The notes under the pieces are model-generated. The model ran no database searches. It saw nothing but the letters and a program-made list of their open reading frames with translations, and was not told the DNA's origin. The translations under genes and the position numbers were made by a program. This document shows, piece by piece, positions 1-13,200 of a stretch of DNA of 64,000 nt (positions are counted from its first letter, which is position 1; every line of letters begins with the position of its first letter). Source of the DNA: Liopterus haemorrhoidalis (taxonomy: Eukaryota > Arthropoda > Insecta > Coleoptera > Dytiscidae). The stretch is taken from the NCBI GenBank assembly GCA_963971575.1, contig OZ020625.1:24880253-24944252 (forward strand), given 5' to 3'.

Positions 1-68
1 GAAATTTTTTTTGGAGCAAACTGTTTTATTGTTTTTCAAAATACATATTCGCTTTTAAGATTTATATA

Positions 69-1004
69 CAAGGTGTCTCAAAAGAAATTTTATATTTATT
101 TAGCTTACTGCGTGAACGCAACGTATCCAAGGGGCGCGGTGGTCATGTCAATCGGTAGCCTGGCTCTTGGGAATGCAGTCGCTGTGCAGCGTTTCTCGGG
201 AGCAGACCGCGCGTTATGCGTGCGAGAGTTTTACAAAAAACGATTCGGCGACTGTAGCGCGTAGAAAATTCTGCAGTATTCGAGGTTTTCGCCACTTAAA
301 TGATGCGCCAAGCATTCCTCTCATTCGACATTGGGTTAAAAAGTTTGAAGAGACTGGTACAACGCTGGATAAATCAAAATCCGGGCGACCTAGGTCATCA
401 AGAACGGTAGAAAACGTGGAGAATGTTAATCAGTCTGTTCGTGACGACCCGAACCTTTCAATTCGGAAGTGCGCAAGTGCTTTAAATGTGCATAGATCAT
501 CATTACATCGCATTATGCACAAAGACCTAAAGCTGCACCCCTACAAAATTCAATTGGTGCAAGAATTAAAGCCCCAAGATGCCAGTCAGAGGCTTAATTT
601 CGTAAATCAGGTGAAAATTTCTCAGGCAAATTGATCTCCCGGAGAGGTGACATAAATTGGCCTCCACGCAGTCCAGATTTAACCCCTATGGACTTTTTCC
701 TATGGGGTTATCTTAAATCTAAAGTTTACGCCAATAAACCGACTTCACTGGCGCATTTGAAGTAAAATATCCGTCACGAAATGGCAGCCATCCCTGAGTC
801 CACCTGCCGAGACGTCATAAGTAATTTTACTGTTCGATTAAATGAGTGCCGAGAACGCGAGGGTCTACATTTAGACGATATTATTTTTAAGAAATAAATC
901 CCCAAAAAGTGTATTTTAATAATTAATAAACATTTTTTCTATACACGGCTTACTTTTTTTTTTAATCTATCCACTAAATATAAAATTTCTTTTGAGACAC
1001 CTTG
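69..1004 (+). mobile_element. DD41D IS630/Tc1/mariner-like element, copy 1 (internally deleted)
   Basis: The TIR CAAGGTGTCTCAAAAGAAAT at 69 is matched by its inverse ending at 1004, with TA duplications at 67-68 and 1005-1006. The reading frame at 167-634 encodes the N-terminal helix-turn-helix part ([20 protein letters not shown]). The central catalytic part is deleted, and the C-terminal stretch ([20 protein letters not shown]) continues at about 640-890 in a different frame. The copy sits inside mariner A, so it is younger than that relic. It cannot make transposase. Closely related copies lie at 25838-27104 and 47588-48489. Confidence 0.85.
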
Positions 1005-1135
1005 TACTTTTGCATGCGTTCAAACCAATTCTCGAAACATTTTTTCCACTCTGAATTTGGTATCTCAAATGGTTTTCGAAGGTTTCAATAGCTTCTTAAG
1101 GTCATGAAAATCGTTGTTCACGTATTTTTTGTTAC

Positions 1136-1296
1136 GACCGGCGTACCGTAGTGGCAAGACATGTACTCTGCGTTGCTAAGGTCTCGGGTTCGAATCCCGT
1201 TCAGGCATGGATTTTTTCAAAAATAATAATTGTACTGGCTAATTGCCAAAGCAGCAAAGGCCATTAAAATAAAAAAAATAAAATAAAATAAAAAAA
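1136..1296 (+). mobile_element. tRNA-derived SINE, copy 1
   Basis: A tRNA-like head with a pol III B box (GGGTTCGAATCCCG near 1189-1202) and a degenerate A box (CCGTAGTGGCAAGACATG) is followed by a unique tail (CTGGCTAATTGCCAAAG) and an A-rich end. The copy at 41027-41168 has the same head, tail and A-rich end and is flanked by a clear 14-bp target duplication, which supports the SINE call. No clean duplication was found around this copy. Confidence 0.65.
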
Positions 1297-2451
1297 GTCG
1301 TTAGGGGATAAATCAGGTGAATACGGGCAATGAGACATTAATTCGATGACTTTCTCCTTCAAATAATCAATTGTTTGATGTGCTGTGTGGGAGCTTGCAT
1401 TGTCATGATGAAGAATAATCGTTTTTTGTAGTTTTTCCTGATTTTATCGATAACTTTTGGCAAACAAATTGTTGTATATCATTCAGCATTAACTGTTCTT
1501 CGATCCTCTAAAGGAATGGTTGCGACATTTCCAGTACAACCGAAAAAACAAACGATCAGGAAGTGCTTCGTGAACAACTTTTGTGGGTTTCGGTTCATCT
1601 TAGCAGACCCAAACAGTGGGTTGTTGCTTAATTTCCGGTTTATGTGAATAAATCCAAGTTTAGTCACCTGTAACGATGTTGTATACGGATTTTGCAGTGC
1701 CTAGGTTGAATTTTTTTAACATTTTTTTACACCAATCAAAACCATCCTTTTTTGAGCTTCGGTCAAATTATGCGGAATCCACCGGGAACAGATCTTTTTC
1801 ACAGCTAAATGTTCATGAAAAATTGAATGTATTGCAGTCTGCGATATGCCAAAGGATGCCTCTATCTCACGGTAAGTCACATGCAGATCTTCTTCAACCA
1901 TTTTGCGCACAGCATCGATGTTTTTTTGAATCACAACCGATTTTGGAGAATTCACGAGATTCATCACTGACGGACGCACGACTACAACGAAATTCTGCAA
2001 ACCAATTGTAAACAGTCTTTTCTGATGGTACTTCATTACCAAAAGTTGAACGAAGCAAATATATGCATTGTTGTTGAGTTAGGCCTTTACTAAAATCGTA
2101 AAAAATTATCCAACGAAAACCTTCACGATTAATTTCCATTTTTTCACAAAACTTGTTTTTTTTTAATGCTCACTGCCAACAAACTACTCGGTCAATTTAT
2201 AAGCTGGCACTGATTTCACAATAACAAATGTCAAATTTTACGAATATAGTAATGACACATTTCAATATTGCCATCTAGATGTCGTTTGTAAAAACATAAA
2301 AGGTAACATATGGGTTAATTCACAGATTATTTTCTCTAAGTTCAATGACTTCTTACATTATGTAGACGTTGCATTTTATTTCTATGACAATTTTATTTTA
2401 TTTTGTGACTTTTTAACCTAGGTATTGAAAAATCTTATTTTGTGGTTTATC

Positions 2452-2462
2452 GTATTATTATT

Positions 2463-2501
<39 letters not shown>

Positions 2502-2505
2502 TTTT
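2452..2505. repeat. (TTTA)n microsatellite
   Basis: About a dozen TTTA units lie immediately before the Helentron-like element that starts at 2513. The reading frame across it (IYLFIYLF...) is an artefact of the repeat. Confidence 0.9.
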
Positions 2506-2512
2506 CATTTTT

Positions 2513-2559
2513 AGGGTTTTGTAGGTATGACCAAAAAACCCTTATACCGTCATTTTGTC

Positions 2560-2597
<38 letters not shown>

Positions 2598-3562
2598 TCG
2601 GTAAAAATTGTAGCCAAACGGCTAAACCTAGAGAGTTGAAATTTGGCATGCTTATACAACTCTTTGACCCGCACATAGGAAAAATACTAAAACATCTAAA
2701 AAACATATCCCCCTAAAAATATAAACAAATATATGCTAATCCAAAAAAAAATATTATTTTACAATTCTGTGTAGCGTATCAAATGAAAGCCCTTGGTACG
2801 TGGATTAACGATCAAAATTTAATTTTTGCAAAATAAATTATTTTGATACGATTTTTGCCAAAATTGTGCAAAAAAAAATTGTCCCACACCCTATAGCCCA
2901 GATGGTTTAAACTAAAAATCTGAAAAAATTCTAAGTAATGTACATTGGTGTGAACCGGAATAGTACAACAGGAATTTTTGATCAGTTTATGTTTTCGGAA
3001 AATAACGCATTTTTTGTGTTTTTAACTAAAATATGTTAAATATTTAATTCGCTATGTAACGCTCCAGATCAGTAACTCTGGTAGCTCAGTTGGTTTTGTG
3101 ATGCACTTTGTAATTTGCAGTGCGAACGTTGCAGAGTTCGAATCCTGTTAATTTTAGTTTTTGTTTTTTTTTACATTTTTATTTTGCTTAAATTATTTTG
3201 TCAAAATTCTAGTTATATTTTGGTAAATGTTGCATTTATTTTTTAAAAGCGTAAATTTAATAACCAGTGGGAAGTGTTGAATTTATAATTTAATTCTGTT
3301 TGACGAAATCAGAGGGCGGGACTTATGATATAAGCAACCAATGGAAGCCATAGGCGTAATTTTAAAAATCTTACTGAACCTTGCTGTATAAATAAAATAC
3401 TGCACATATTTAGAAACTTAAATAATGGTATTAGGCATTCGAATTAAAATTCATAAAAAAATATTTTGACATAAAATTTGTTTTGGCATCCCAAATAATC
3501 ATCATTCAGTTACTAAATACCTGCAAAACCCAGAAATGTGTGAAGATTCACACTTCACATAA
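2513..3562 (+). mobile_element. Helentron-like non-autonomous element, family HINE-A, copy A1
   Basis: The 5' end AGGGTTTTGTAGG is followed within 20 bases by its complement (AAAAAACCCT). Next comes a (CTGT)n microsatellite, about 900 bases of AT-rich body, the inverted copy of the 5' end near the 3' side (CCTGCAAAACCC), and then a terminal hairpin (GTGTGAAGATTCACAC). A 5' terminal repeat with a subterminal 3' inverse plus a 3' stem-loop and an internal microsatellite is the known architecture of DINE-1/Helentron-associated elements. There is no coding capacity. The assignment to Helentrons is inferred from structure. Other copies: 9832-10852, 16683-17745, 31815-32867 (minus), and fragments at 37964 and 55590. 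Confidence 0.7.
3071..3155 (+). other. tRNA-like pol III cassette inside HINE-A1
   Basis: The A box TAGCTCAGTTGG (3082-3093) matches the tRNA consensus, and the B box GTTCGAATCC lies at 3136-3145. The acceptor and T stems do not pair properly, so this is not a usable tRNA gene. The same position in the other HINE-A copies holds different tRNA-like sequences. Confidence 0.55.
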
Positions 3563-4202
3563 ATTTTTAATATTACTATACTTTTAACATTTAGTTGTAG
3601 TTTGATATTGATTATATTTTGTAAAATTTACTTCATTAACTTTATATTGTGGAACAAACACTGTACCATAAATTATAGCTTCACTTTTTATTCTAGCTCT
3701 GATGAAGATTTAAAAATAAATCGAAACGTTAGCGAAGTTAAAATATTGTTTTAATTTTAATTTCTGACCAGTCCGAATCCCATTACTTTCTCATCATATA
3801 AAAGGTAACTTTCATATGAGAAATAATTACTTCATATGGGACAGCCCCCCCCCCCCCCGGACCCTACGCTAGTACCACCGCTACCCATTAGGGTTTTTAC
3901 TATTTATGTCAAATAACTAATTAATCTATTTAATTGTTTAGAAGCTAGCTAAATGAATCCAAAACATAATCATAAAAAAACATGTATATTTTTTAAATAA
4001 TACTTAAATAAATTAAATTACATTAGTTTTAATGACATTATTCTGAAAACAATTAAGAAATGCAACATTGAACTTAAAATTGATTATTCAAATTAATAAA
4101 TTGAGTACATAATATTTATCTAACTAATTTCTGTGACTATCGCTTTAAAAAAACATTATTTTTTGACATTTTATTGTTAAATTTTCAAATTGTTGCATTA
4201 AA
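3563..4202 (+). other. region upstream of the astacin gene
   Basis: AT-rich sequence with a C-run near 3846. The segment near 3700-3770 (CTGATGAAGATTT ... GAAACGTTAGCGAA) recurs at 36162-36240, so it is a repeat fragment. The promoter and 5' UTR of the astacin gene should lie here, but no convincing core promoter element could be assigned. Confidence 0.4.
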
Positions 4203-4283
4203 ATGAGGTTTGAGGGAGTATTAGTATTTTTTCTCTTTATTATCTTCTGTGAAACAAGATATTTGTTCCGTGGTAAGAGAAAG
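4203..4283 (+). CDS. astacin gene, coding exon 1 (signal peptide)
   Basis: 27 codons from the ATG at 4203 to AAG, followed by the donor GTGAGT. A positively charged start and hydrophobic core (VLVFFLFIIF) make a typical signal peptide. It ends in phase 0, matching exon 2. Confidence 0.8.
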
Positions 4284-7200
4284 GTGAGTTCCGTTTCCTT
4301 CTTCTTCTTCACCTGTTCCAGTTTTATTTCTTTTTCTCAGACACAAACTCAATTTTTTTCTTGGGGGGCTCTAAGGTAAAAAAAATATTGGGGGTCTCAG
4401 AAGCAAAAACTGTTTCTTGGGGAATTTCAGAAATGTTTTTTCGTTGGGGGCTCTCAGAATCCTAAATGTTTACTTGGGGGTATCAAAATTAAAATTTTCT
4501 CTAGGAGGTCTTAGAAGCCAATTTTTTTTTCTTAGGGGGATCAGAAGTATATTTTTTTCTTGGGAGTCTCAGAAGCCGTTTTTTTAGACCACCTAAGAAA
4601 CCAACATTTTTTTTTTGGGGGTTTCAAAAACCTTTTTTTTTGAGTCTTAGTAACCCAATTTTTTCTTGAAGGTCTCAGAAGCCAATTTTTTTTGGAAGTC
4701 TCAGTAGCCGATTTTTTTGGTGTCTCTCAGAGTCCAAAAATTTTTCAATGCCCAGAAGGCATACAATGTTAACTTTCTCTGCGGCATAGACTGAGATAGC
4801 CAATGTGTTTACACCATGGGTGCATTCGAGTTGTACAGAGTAGAGCGAGCGCTGAGCGAACAGTTGATGGTGACGTCATGAATAGAGCACTAACGGAGCG
4901 AGCGTTCTTGTGACGTAATGTTTATAAAATCTAACCCTACAATTTTAGGTGGCGTTTTTACTGTCAGATTAGTTCACGTCAGTCATGAATCAAAATTATA
5001 TACATCGGTTTTTCCTTGATTTTTTTTTCAATGATGAAGAAATAAAATAATTAAAAATTAAATAATAATTAATGAATTAATTTAATGAATTTTTTCCATT
5101 TTAATTTTATGCACGGTGTATTTTAATAATTTTTTTGCTGTTTACAGAACGTCATAAATACATAAAATGGCCGTACTCTGTAGCCATAGACAAATAACAA
5201 TATTATTTGTCTATTGTTATTTGTCTAAGGCTATTATTTTTATTTTATTTATAATTTAATTTTAAACTTTCATTTATTTCCCGCCGTTCCCCCACTTTTT
5301 TACGTCATACTCCATATGCTCGGTCTTAAAACCCCGAACACATAGAGCGCACTCTAAATGCTCGCTCGAGCGTCAAATCGAACACGTTTGAGTGTACAGA
5401 ACGTGCTCGGAACGCTCGGAGCGTCAAATCGAATGTACCCCATGAGTTCAAAAAGTAATTACATAAGGGTTGGCTATGGAAAAATAAAACAATGTCTACT
5501 TAAAAATAACCCATCAAACATTTTTATACAGGCCAGTACTGTTGAAGCACATACTCCCCGGCATTGAAAGTAATGGGCCAGTGCTGTCATTTCGAACTGG
5601 GCTAGTACCCCGGTGTCCCCGTGGCCGTTAGCTGGCCCATTAATGTATCAATTTCTGGCCCATTAATGTATCAATTACTGGCCCATTAATGTATCAATTG
5701 CTGGCCCAGCAGCGGTAAAGTGCAAAATAATCGCATTAGTTGCAATATTTATTTCTGACGGACCAGTGCATATATTATACCCACTCTCTAGTATTTCAAA
5801 TGTAACATATGTGTACTTACCCAGTATTAAAATAAATTAATGGTTAGGTGCAAAATAAATATTCATTTGGCTATTTTTACCATCGTTAAATGGATTTATT
5901 TAGCAAATAAAGTTGACAATATCGCATCGGTTTTAAACTATTAATGAAGAAATTAACATTGCTGTCAATAGAATGATGCGATATTGTTAACTTAAATTGT
6001 TGAATGAATTTATTCAACGATGGTAAAACTGGCCGATTGTAAATTGTATGAATAGTTATAATTTATTGATTTATTTTTAAATATTAAATAAATATAATTT
6101 CAGGAATAACAGGAATTAGTTTATTTAATTTATTAATTTAATGAAGAATTTTAAGAAAATGGTTTTCTGCCATTTCGGCCAAACCAATTGCATCCTAAAG
6201 ATAAGGGGTGACTAATAATTTTCGCCAATATTCGTCTTGTATTGTCTACCACATCTTTTCCCCCTGACTTAAAGAGTGCCAACCTAAAGAAATCATACTT
6301 GTTAAAATAAATTCAATAACCAAATTTTATAAGCATTAATGCTATAAGCTGTTCACTTTTGTAAGAACAAACTAGATCTGGTTATTTTGGTGATTTTTAT
6401 AGTGTATTACCGACTTTTAGAAACTTGGTTATATTGTAAAAAAGGCTTTACAGTTTTGGATTATATTTGTATTATTTTAGGTTAGTATTATATTTATAAA
6501 ATATTTAAGATGTCACTATTCAAAATGAAATATAACAAATTATATTTTTTTAAATGGCATATTTATAATCTTGTAACAGATTTATTAATAATTGAAAATT
6601 TTATTACTTGAAAAAAACTATGATTGAACTAAACTAAAAATTCAACAATTTAACATGAAACAGTTAGTGTAAACTACGTCCTTAAATCTAACAAAACACA
6701 CACAAATCACAATTAAAAACTGTATAATGCTCACAAAACAATAATTATTCAAATACACTTCTTGACAAACTGTCCACAAACACGTCTCAACTTGTACTGA
6801 CTAACCCTCGAAGGCCAGCCGTTAGGGGTTTTATGACTAAGCCGCTACAATCAGACTTTTCAAATTATTACATTCAAAAAAAGTTTAGTTTTAAGTAAAA
6901 ATTATAAGTGAAGAAGAGACGATAGCTGTGTACAATAATTTATCGACTTTATTAGAATAAAAAGAATAGAAAAGTTGCTTAAAAAAATTTTAAAACAAAA
7001 GTAAAATGTAACATATTAACAAAAATAAGGAGTGCTTATGAAATGCTGGTAAAGTACTTCGTATAGGAAGAGTGCGAAATATAAATGTGAAGTACATTAT
7101 TAATACTGGCGTTGCACAAACTTTTGGTGCCAGCAATTTACCAACAGAAAAAGCAGTTTGTCGGCATTCGGCTGATGGTTGAATGTTTGCAGGAAACTAT

Positions 7201-10200
7201 GTATATAATTATTTTACTTTAATTGTGTGATTCTAGAGTCATGATGATGCAGTAAGTTACAATTTATGGCCAAATCAAACCGTTTATTTTGCTGTGGAGG
7301 ACCCGAGTATATACGGTACGCATTTTTTTAATCATAAAATTTGTTTAAAAGTAGTAGTATTGGGTCGTCAAAGATGGGATTTGTAGAAAAAAAGGCAAAG
7401 TTTGTCGATAACTTACAAATACCAGGGATGTTTCCTAAATTCTGGGAATTGTGCTATAATTAAATTACGCAGAACTTATAGGCAATGTTATTGGTGCCAG
7501 ACAAGTCTTGACATGTTTATGCAACTAACTAGTGCAATATTGTTCAGTCTGATTTAGGTGTTCGACTGATATAGACGCGTTTTCATAGCACTGTTTTTGT
7601 ACCATGGAAGACGCAGCAAAATCTCAAAGAGCAATAATTTTCTTTTTGTGGAAAGAAGGTGTGAAAACATCAGAAATTATTCAGCGTCTGCAAGGAGTAT
7701 TTGGTGAGTCTGCAGAATCTAAAAGTACTGTTTATCGGTGGATCGATCGTTTCAAAACCGGTATAACATCACTAGAAGACGATCCACGCAGTGGACGCCC
7801 AAGCACGTCGGTAAATGAAAGAAATATTACTGCCGTCGAAGACCTACTGAAAGAGGACAGGCGAATGACTATTCGTCAAATTAGTGTGCGCCTAGGGATA
7901 GGTACACGACAAGTTCATGACATCTTGCATGATTGTTTAGGCGTTAGCAAGATTTCGCCGCGCTGGGTGCCAAGGCTGTTGGGACCAGAACAGAAACTCA
8001 ATAGGTCTGATACTTGTCGTCAACTTCAAGAGCATTAGTTTATTGTTGGGATAAACGTATTCAGTTAAATGGAGATTATGTTGAAAAACTACATTTTAAT
8101 ATTGACGAAAATTAACCAAATAATAAAAATTATAGCTAAAAAAAGTTGTCCAAATTGCCCATACACAACTTGTTGCCACTACACATTTGTCTAGCCAAGG
8201 GGTCGGCACTATGAGGCTCCGGAGCCGCATGCGGCTCTTTTAGAAAATATTGTGGCTCTTTGAAAATTGGCTGGTTTTTATTTTAATATAATTTATTTTT
8301 TAAGTTTCAACTTTCTGCCTGTACTATACAGGTTTTGTATTGTTCAGGATGTTTTACGGTACAATTCACGCCCGGTAATTTCCCGAGTTGCTGTATATTC
8401 CCTTTTAGAAGAAGTAATTTCTGATGAATGATATACGCGCAGAAACATTTTTACATTTTATTAATTTTCAAAAACATAAGGACAATAACAACGTTATTAA
8501 ATGCAATTTTTTTTGCACAAACTATTGTTAACATGCAAGAAGCTTTTGGAGAAAGATTTAAAGAGTTTAGAAAATATAAAGCTACACTAGCTCTTTTGAC
8601 AAAACCAATTGAACGAGATATGCAGCAATTACATTTATCACCATTCCCATTGATTAATCAGGTACAATTTGAACTTCAATTATTGGATTTGAAATCCAAA
8701 GATTTATGGAATAATATATTCTTAAAACTTAATTCTGAACTGGAAAGTTTAGAAAGAGAAAAGTTCATTTTATCCAGCATAAGTGGACCGAAATTCGCAA
8801 TCTTCAAGATGTAGATAAAGTTGTTTTCGAAGCTTGGAATTGTCTTCAAGAATCGTTCAATCATTTAAAAAATTATGCTTTTGGACTACTGACAATTTTC
8901 GGATCCACACATTACTGTGAGTCTTTTCACATATGAAATTAATAGTCAGTTAAGAAGTAATCTTACTGACCTGAAACTTGAGTGCTGCCTTAAGTTAAAG
9001 ATTACTGAATATTTACCAAATATTGAAGTCTTATCGAACACTATGCAAGTAGCAATCGTCCCAGTAAAAAAATTATTATATTGTAATATATTGGCAAGTG
9101 CAATAGGTATCACAAACTAAATGTATAAGTAAATATTAATTTATTTATATATTATATATTAATAACAATTTTTACGTTTTTTTTCTTTTTCTTAAATATA
9201 GCATATATATTTTAGCGGCTCTTCCATGTTATTGTTTTTGTTTTCAATATAGATTTGGCTCTTTGTCACTGAAAGGTTGCCGACCTAGCAGTAACGGAGC
9301 TAGACAAATGTAAACATTGGCCTTGACTTGCCACGCCGTCCGTATGCGCATTTAGATTAATATGTGCGCAAATGATGTCAATGATACCTATAATTTTACA
9401 TTTTCTTAATTTTTAAAACAGATGATCAAAATATAAAATGGTAGTTACTATTTTTTTTTTCAGGTGATCCTTTAAAAAATGCCTTGAATCAAGTTATGAA
9501 GCAAACATGTATAAGATTTGTTTTAGTCGACCCAGACGAGGATCCAGATGACATATATATCACACTAAGAAAAACTACGAAACTGTAAGTTAAGTTGCGT
9601 TTAAATAATGTCTTTAGGGCTTCATAGGGATGTAGGGCTTCATAGGCAGAGTCGCAGTAGGGGGGGGGGCACGGCCCCTAGCGCCCTAAGGAAAAGGTCG
9701 CCGACGAGCTTGACTAAGGGGCGCCACAAAAGGTGAGGACCTTTTTTTTGCTCCTCATCACTTGGATTTTGGGAGTTGAGGATCTTTTTTTCTCATTACC
9801 TGAAATTTAGGAGGTGAGGACCTTTTTTTGAAAAAACCCTTATACCGTCATTTCGTCGTCAGTCTGTCTGTCTGTTCGGTAAAAATTGTAGCCAAACGGC
9901 TAAACCTAGAGAGTTGAAATTTGGCATGCTTATACAACTCTTTGACCCGCACATAGGAAAAATACTAAAACATCTAAAAAACATATCCCCCTAAAAATAT
10001 AAACAAATATGTGCTCATCGAAAAAAAAAATATTTTTTTATAATTCTGGGTAGGGTATCAAATGAAAGCCCTTGGTACGTGGATTAACGATCAAATTTTT
10101 ATTGTTGCAAGATAAATTATTTTGAAGCGATTTTTACCAAAATTGTGCAAAAAAAATTTTGTCCCACAACCTGTAGCCCAGATGGTTTAAACTAAAAATC

Positions 10201-13200
10201 TGAAAACATTCTAAGTAATGTACATTGGTGTGAACCGGAATAGAACAACAGGAATTTTTGATCAGATTATGTTTTCGGAAAATAACGCATTTTTTGTAAC
10301 TAAAATATATAAAATATTTAATCCGCTATTTAACATAGTGAATAAGTGAACCTGCGTAGTACAGTGGTATCGTTGTCGCTACGTGAGTTGAAACTACTGC
10401 AAGAAACTTCTGTTCGAATCCCGTCAATTTTTATTTTTTCTTTTTTTTGCATTTTTATTTTGTTTAAATTATCTTGTCAAAATTGTAGTTATGTTTTAGC
10501 AAATGTTGCACTTAATTCTTAAAAGCGTAAATTTAATAACCAGTTGGAAGTGTTGAAATTATAATTTAATTCTATGTTTGAATGCATACGAAATCAGAGA
10601 GGTGGAGTTTATGACTTAAACAACCAATGGAAGCCGTAGGCGCAATTTTCAAAATAATAATGAAGTTTGCTATATAAAAAAAAATACTGCAAATATTTAG
10701 AAACCCAAATAATGGTATTAGGCATTCGAATTAAAATTTATAAAAAAATATTTTAATTTAAAATTTGTTTTGGCATTCCAAATGATCATCATTCACTTAC
10801 TAAATACCTGCGAAACCCTGAAATGTGTGAAAATAAACACTTCACATAATTTTTTTCTCATCACTTGGATTTTAGGAGGTGAGAACCTTGTTTTTGCTTT
10901 ACATTTATTTGCCAAGGGCGCCAAAACACAGTTTTGCCCTTCCTTACTGCGGCTCTGTTCATAGGGATGAACAAGCATGTCTTAGGACGTTTTCATACAA
11001 ACCGGCAAAACCGGCGCTGGTACTGGATACAATTTAGTAAAAGGGACGCTTTCACATATAGCCATATATAGGGATTTGCAGCTAAGCACCCTACCATCTG
11101 GTGAGCGTTTTATGAACTTGTGTACATCAGATAACATTTCGTTTTGTGTATTGGTTTTGTATGAAGTTTGTTTTTAAAGTTTTATTATAATCATTGAAAA
11201 ATGTATAATACAGATTGTTGTGTGCCTATGTGCAATTCATTGAAAAGAAGAAACCCGGAAATATCGTTTCATTTGTTTCCACTAATATCAGACACCGTAC
11301 GGTTCGAAACAAAATTGGGAAAGCAAGAGGTTAGGAATCGACGCGATGTTTAAACAATTTAAAAATTGGAAAAAAAGTGAGCCCTTATATCAAAGTTTGC
11401 TCATTACATTTTAATGATAGTGACTACAAAAAATATTTTCAATTTTGTATTTATTATCGCATATCTTGAAAATTCCTGTTATTGTGTGTGGGTTTGTTAA
11501 TGCACAAGTCTGTAGGTATAATGCATAAATCTTTATGAACTATCTGTTTTATTCAGTGACTCCACACAATATTATATGCCCAGCATTGTAGATTTCTACC
11601 CCTTGGTAAACAACACGGGAATTATTATTTCCCCCAATATAGTTAAAATAATCGACAATGGAAAACCGCCATAACTTAAAACCAGATCACAAAATGTAGT
11701 ATTTTAGATGTTTACAAGTAATGTCACTTCACAAAATCAGAAAATCCCAAACAATTATTTATTTTTTGTCGTTTTTTGATACACTTTTCGCTATTATTTA
11801 CTAGTAAATGTCAAGTGGTATCTGATTTAGAATGGTTTCAAAAAAATCCGCCTGGCGCTACGATCTTAAAATTTTTCTCCTATAGGGAAATAAATTTAAG
11901 ATCACAGAGCCGCGGAAGTCAATTTTGAAACGTAGGTAGAGGGTACTTAAATTTATTGTTACAAAAATTCTTTTCCAAACGATTAGGCGGAACTAACCAG
12001 AATTTGTAAAGAATTTGTACCCCGGACAGATCTCTCGTGGCCGGTTGTGAAATTTGTAGTGGGGATTATAACTTTGGCGAATTGCATTATTTCCTACACA
12101 AGCTATTATAGTCAAGTGCATAAGCGCAACATTCAAAATATATTAAATATTAAAATTATGGAGACAAAAAGCAAACTAGGTGGACGTGTTATTAATAGTC
12201 AAAGTCGAGAAATAATTAGCAATGTTCTTGATTTTTGTAAGCCATTATTAACAATCTACTTGAAATTGCTGGAGTTTTGAAAACGACGCGGGACGGGGGT
12301 GCCCTGGCCAATAAACAAGTCGACAAAGTGAACGTCAAATGCAGTAATCACTTAAATCAAGCAGCTACGTTTCTATGGCTTTGTTGTTCGACTGTGATGG
12401 GAGGAACTTGTGTTTGTAGACGTACCTAATACCTTTTTAACAATAGACCTTTAAGACGAGTGAACTTAAAGCTCACCGATGTTTAATATCGGTTTGCTTT
12501 CACACTTGATGTTTAAATCTCCGATGCTGTCATCAGCTACAGTAATTTTGTCCTTAAGTTACCGTCATGAAATTACCAGTTTTGAACTGTCTACGCAGAC
12601 GCACATTTTGAATTATTATAAACAAATATGGTTATTTCATTCTACAATAAAGACACTACAATAAAGAATATATTACACCTGTATTAACATGTTAGTCGAT
12701 ACATTTTATCTCAATTATTGTAGCTCTGTATTTTATTAAACACATTATTAAAATAAATAATTTTATTATAACAATAAGTATAAACTTCTTATAACGTCGA
12801 TATAATACAGTATTCTTGTTTATGATAATATAAAATGTTGACAGCACAAATTCAAGGAGTATTTTTTTATAATAGAAATTAAGTTGGTAATACGGACGAT
12901 GTTTAAGACGCAGATCTCTGTCTTAAACATCGCTTGTATTTAGACGAGGCCATACGGTTTCACATTAGCGTTTAAAGATACATTTACTTTAACATCCGAT
13001 CTTAAAGTTCTAGTGTGAAAAGGGTATAACTGATAAATATAATTTACACGTGTAAGAATGTGAACTTGTTTCTCTGACTATTCTCTGTATCTGACACTGT
13101 CTTTCATAATGCTCTCTCTATGCGCACCATAAGCCCCGCCCGGCTACGAGAGATCTGTCCGGCTGTATTGTCATTTAATTGTAATTTATTTCAGGAAATG

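Larger units (their letters stand above)
1..2250 (-). mobile_element. mariner relic A (DD34D type), cut by the window edge
   Basis: Read on the minus strand, degenerate pieces follow the order of a mariner transposase. The N-terminus starts near 2139 and shows a paired-type helix-turn-helix region ([43 protein letters not shown]). Next comes a VATIPLEDRRTVNAE piece near 1480-1530, and then the C-terminal FENWFERMQK region near 1010-1060. The final residues and 3' untranslated part lie at about 1-66, separated from the rest by an inserted DD41D element (69-1004). A tRNA-derived SINE also interrupts it (1136-1296). Several frameshifts and stops make it inactive. The N-terminal TIR was not resolved, so the right boundary is approximate. 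Confidence 0.75.

Noticed and set aside
8428..8814. 128-residue open frame as a host gene
   Set aside because: Repeated in four hAT-1 family copies and bounded by hAT ends.
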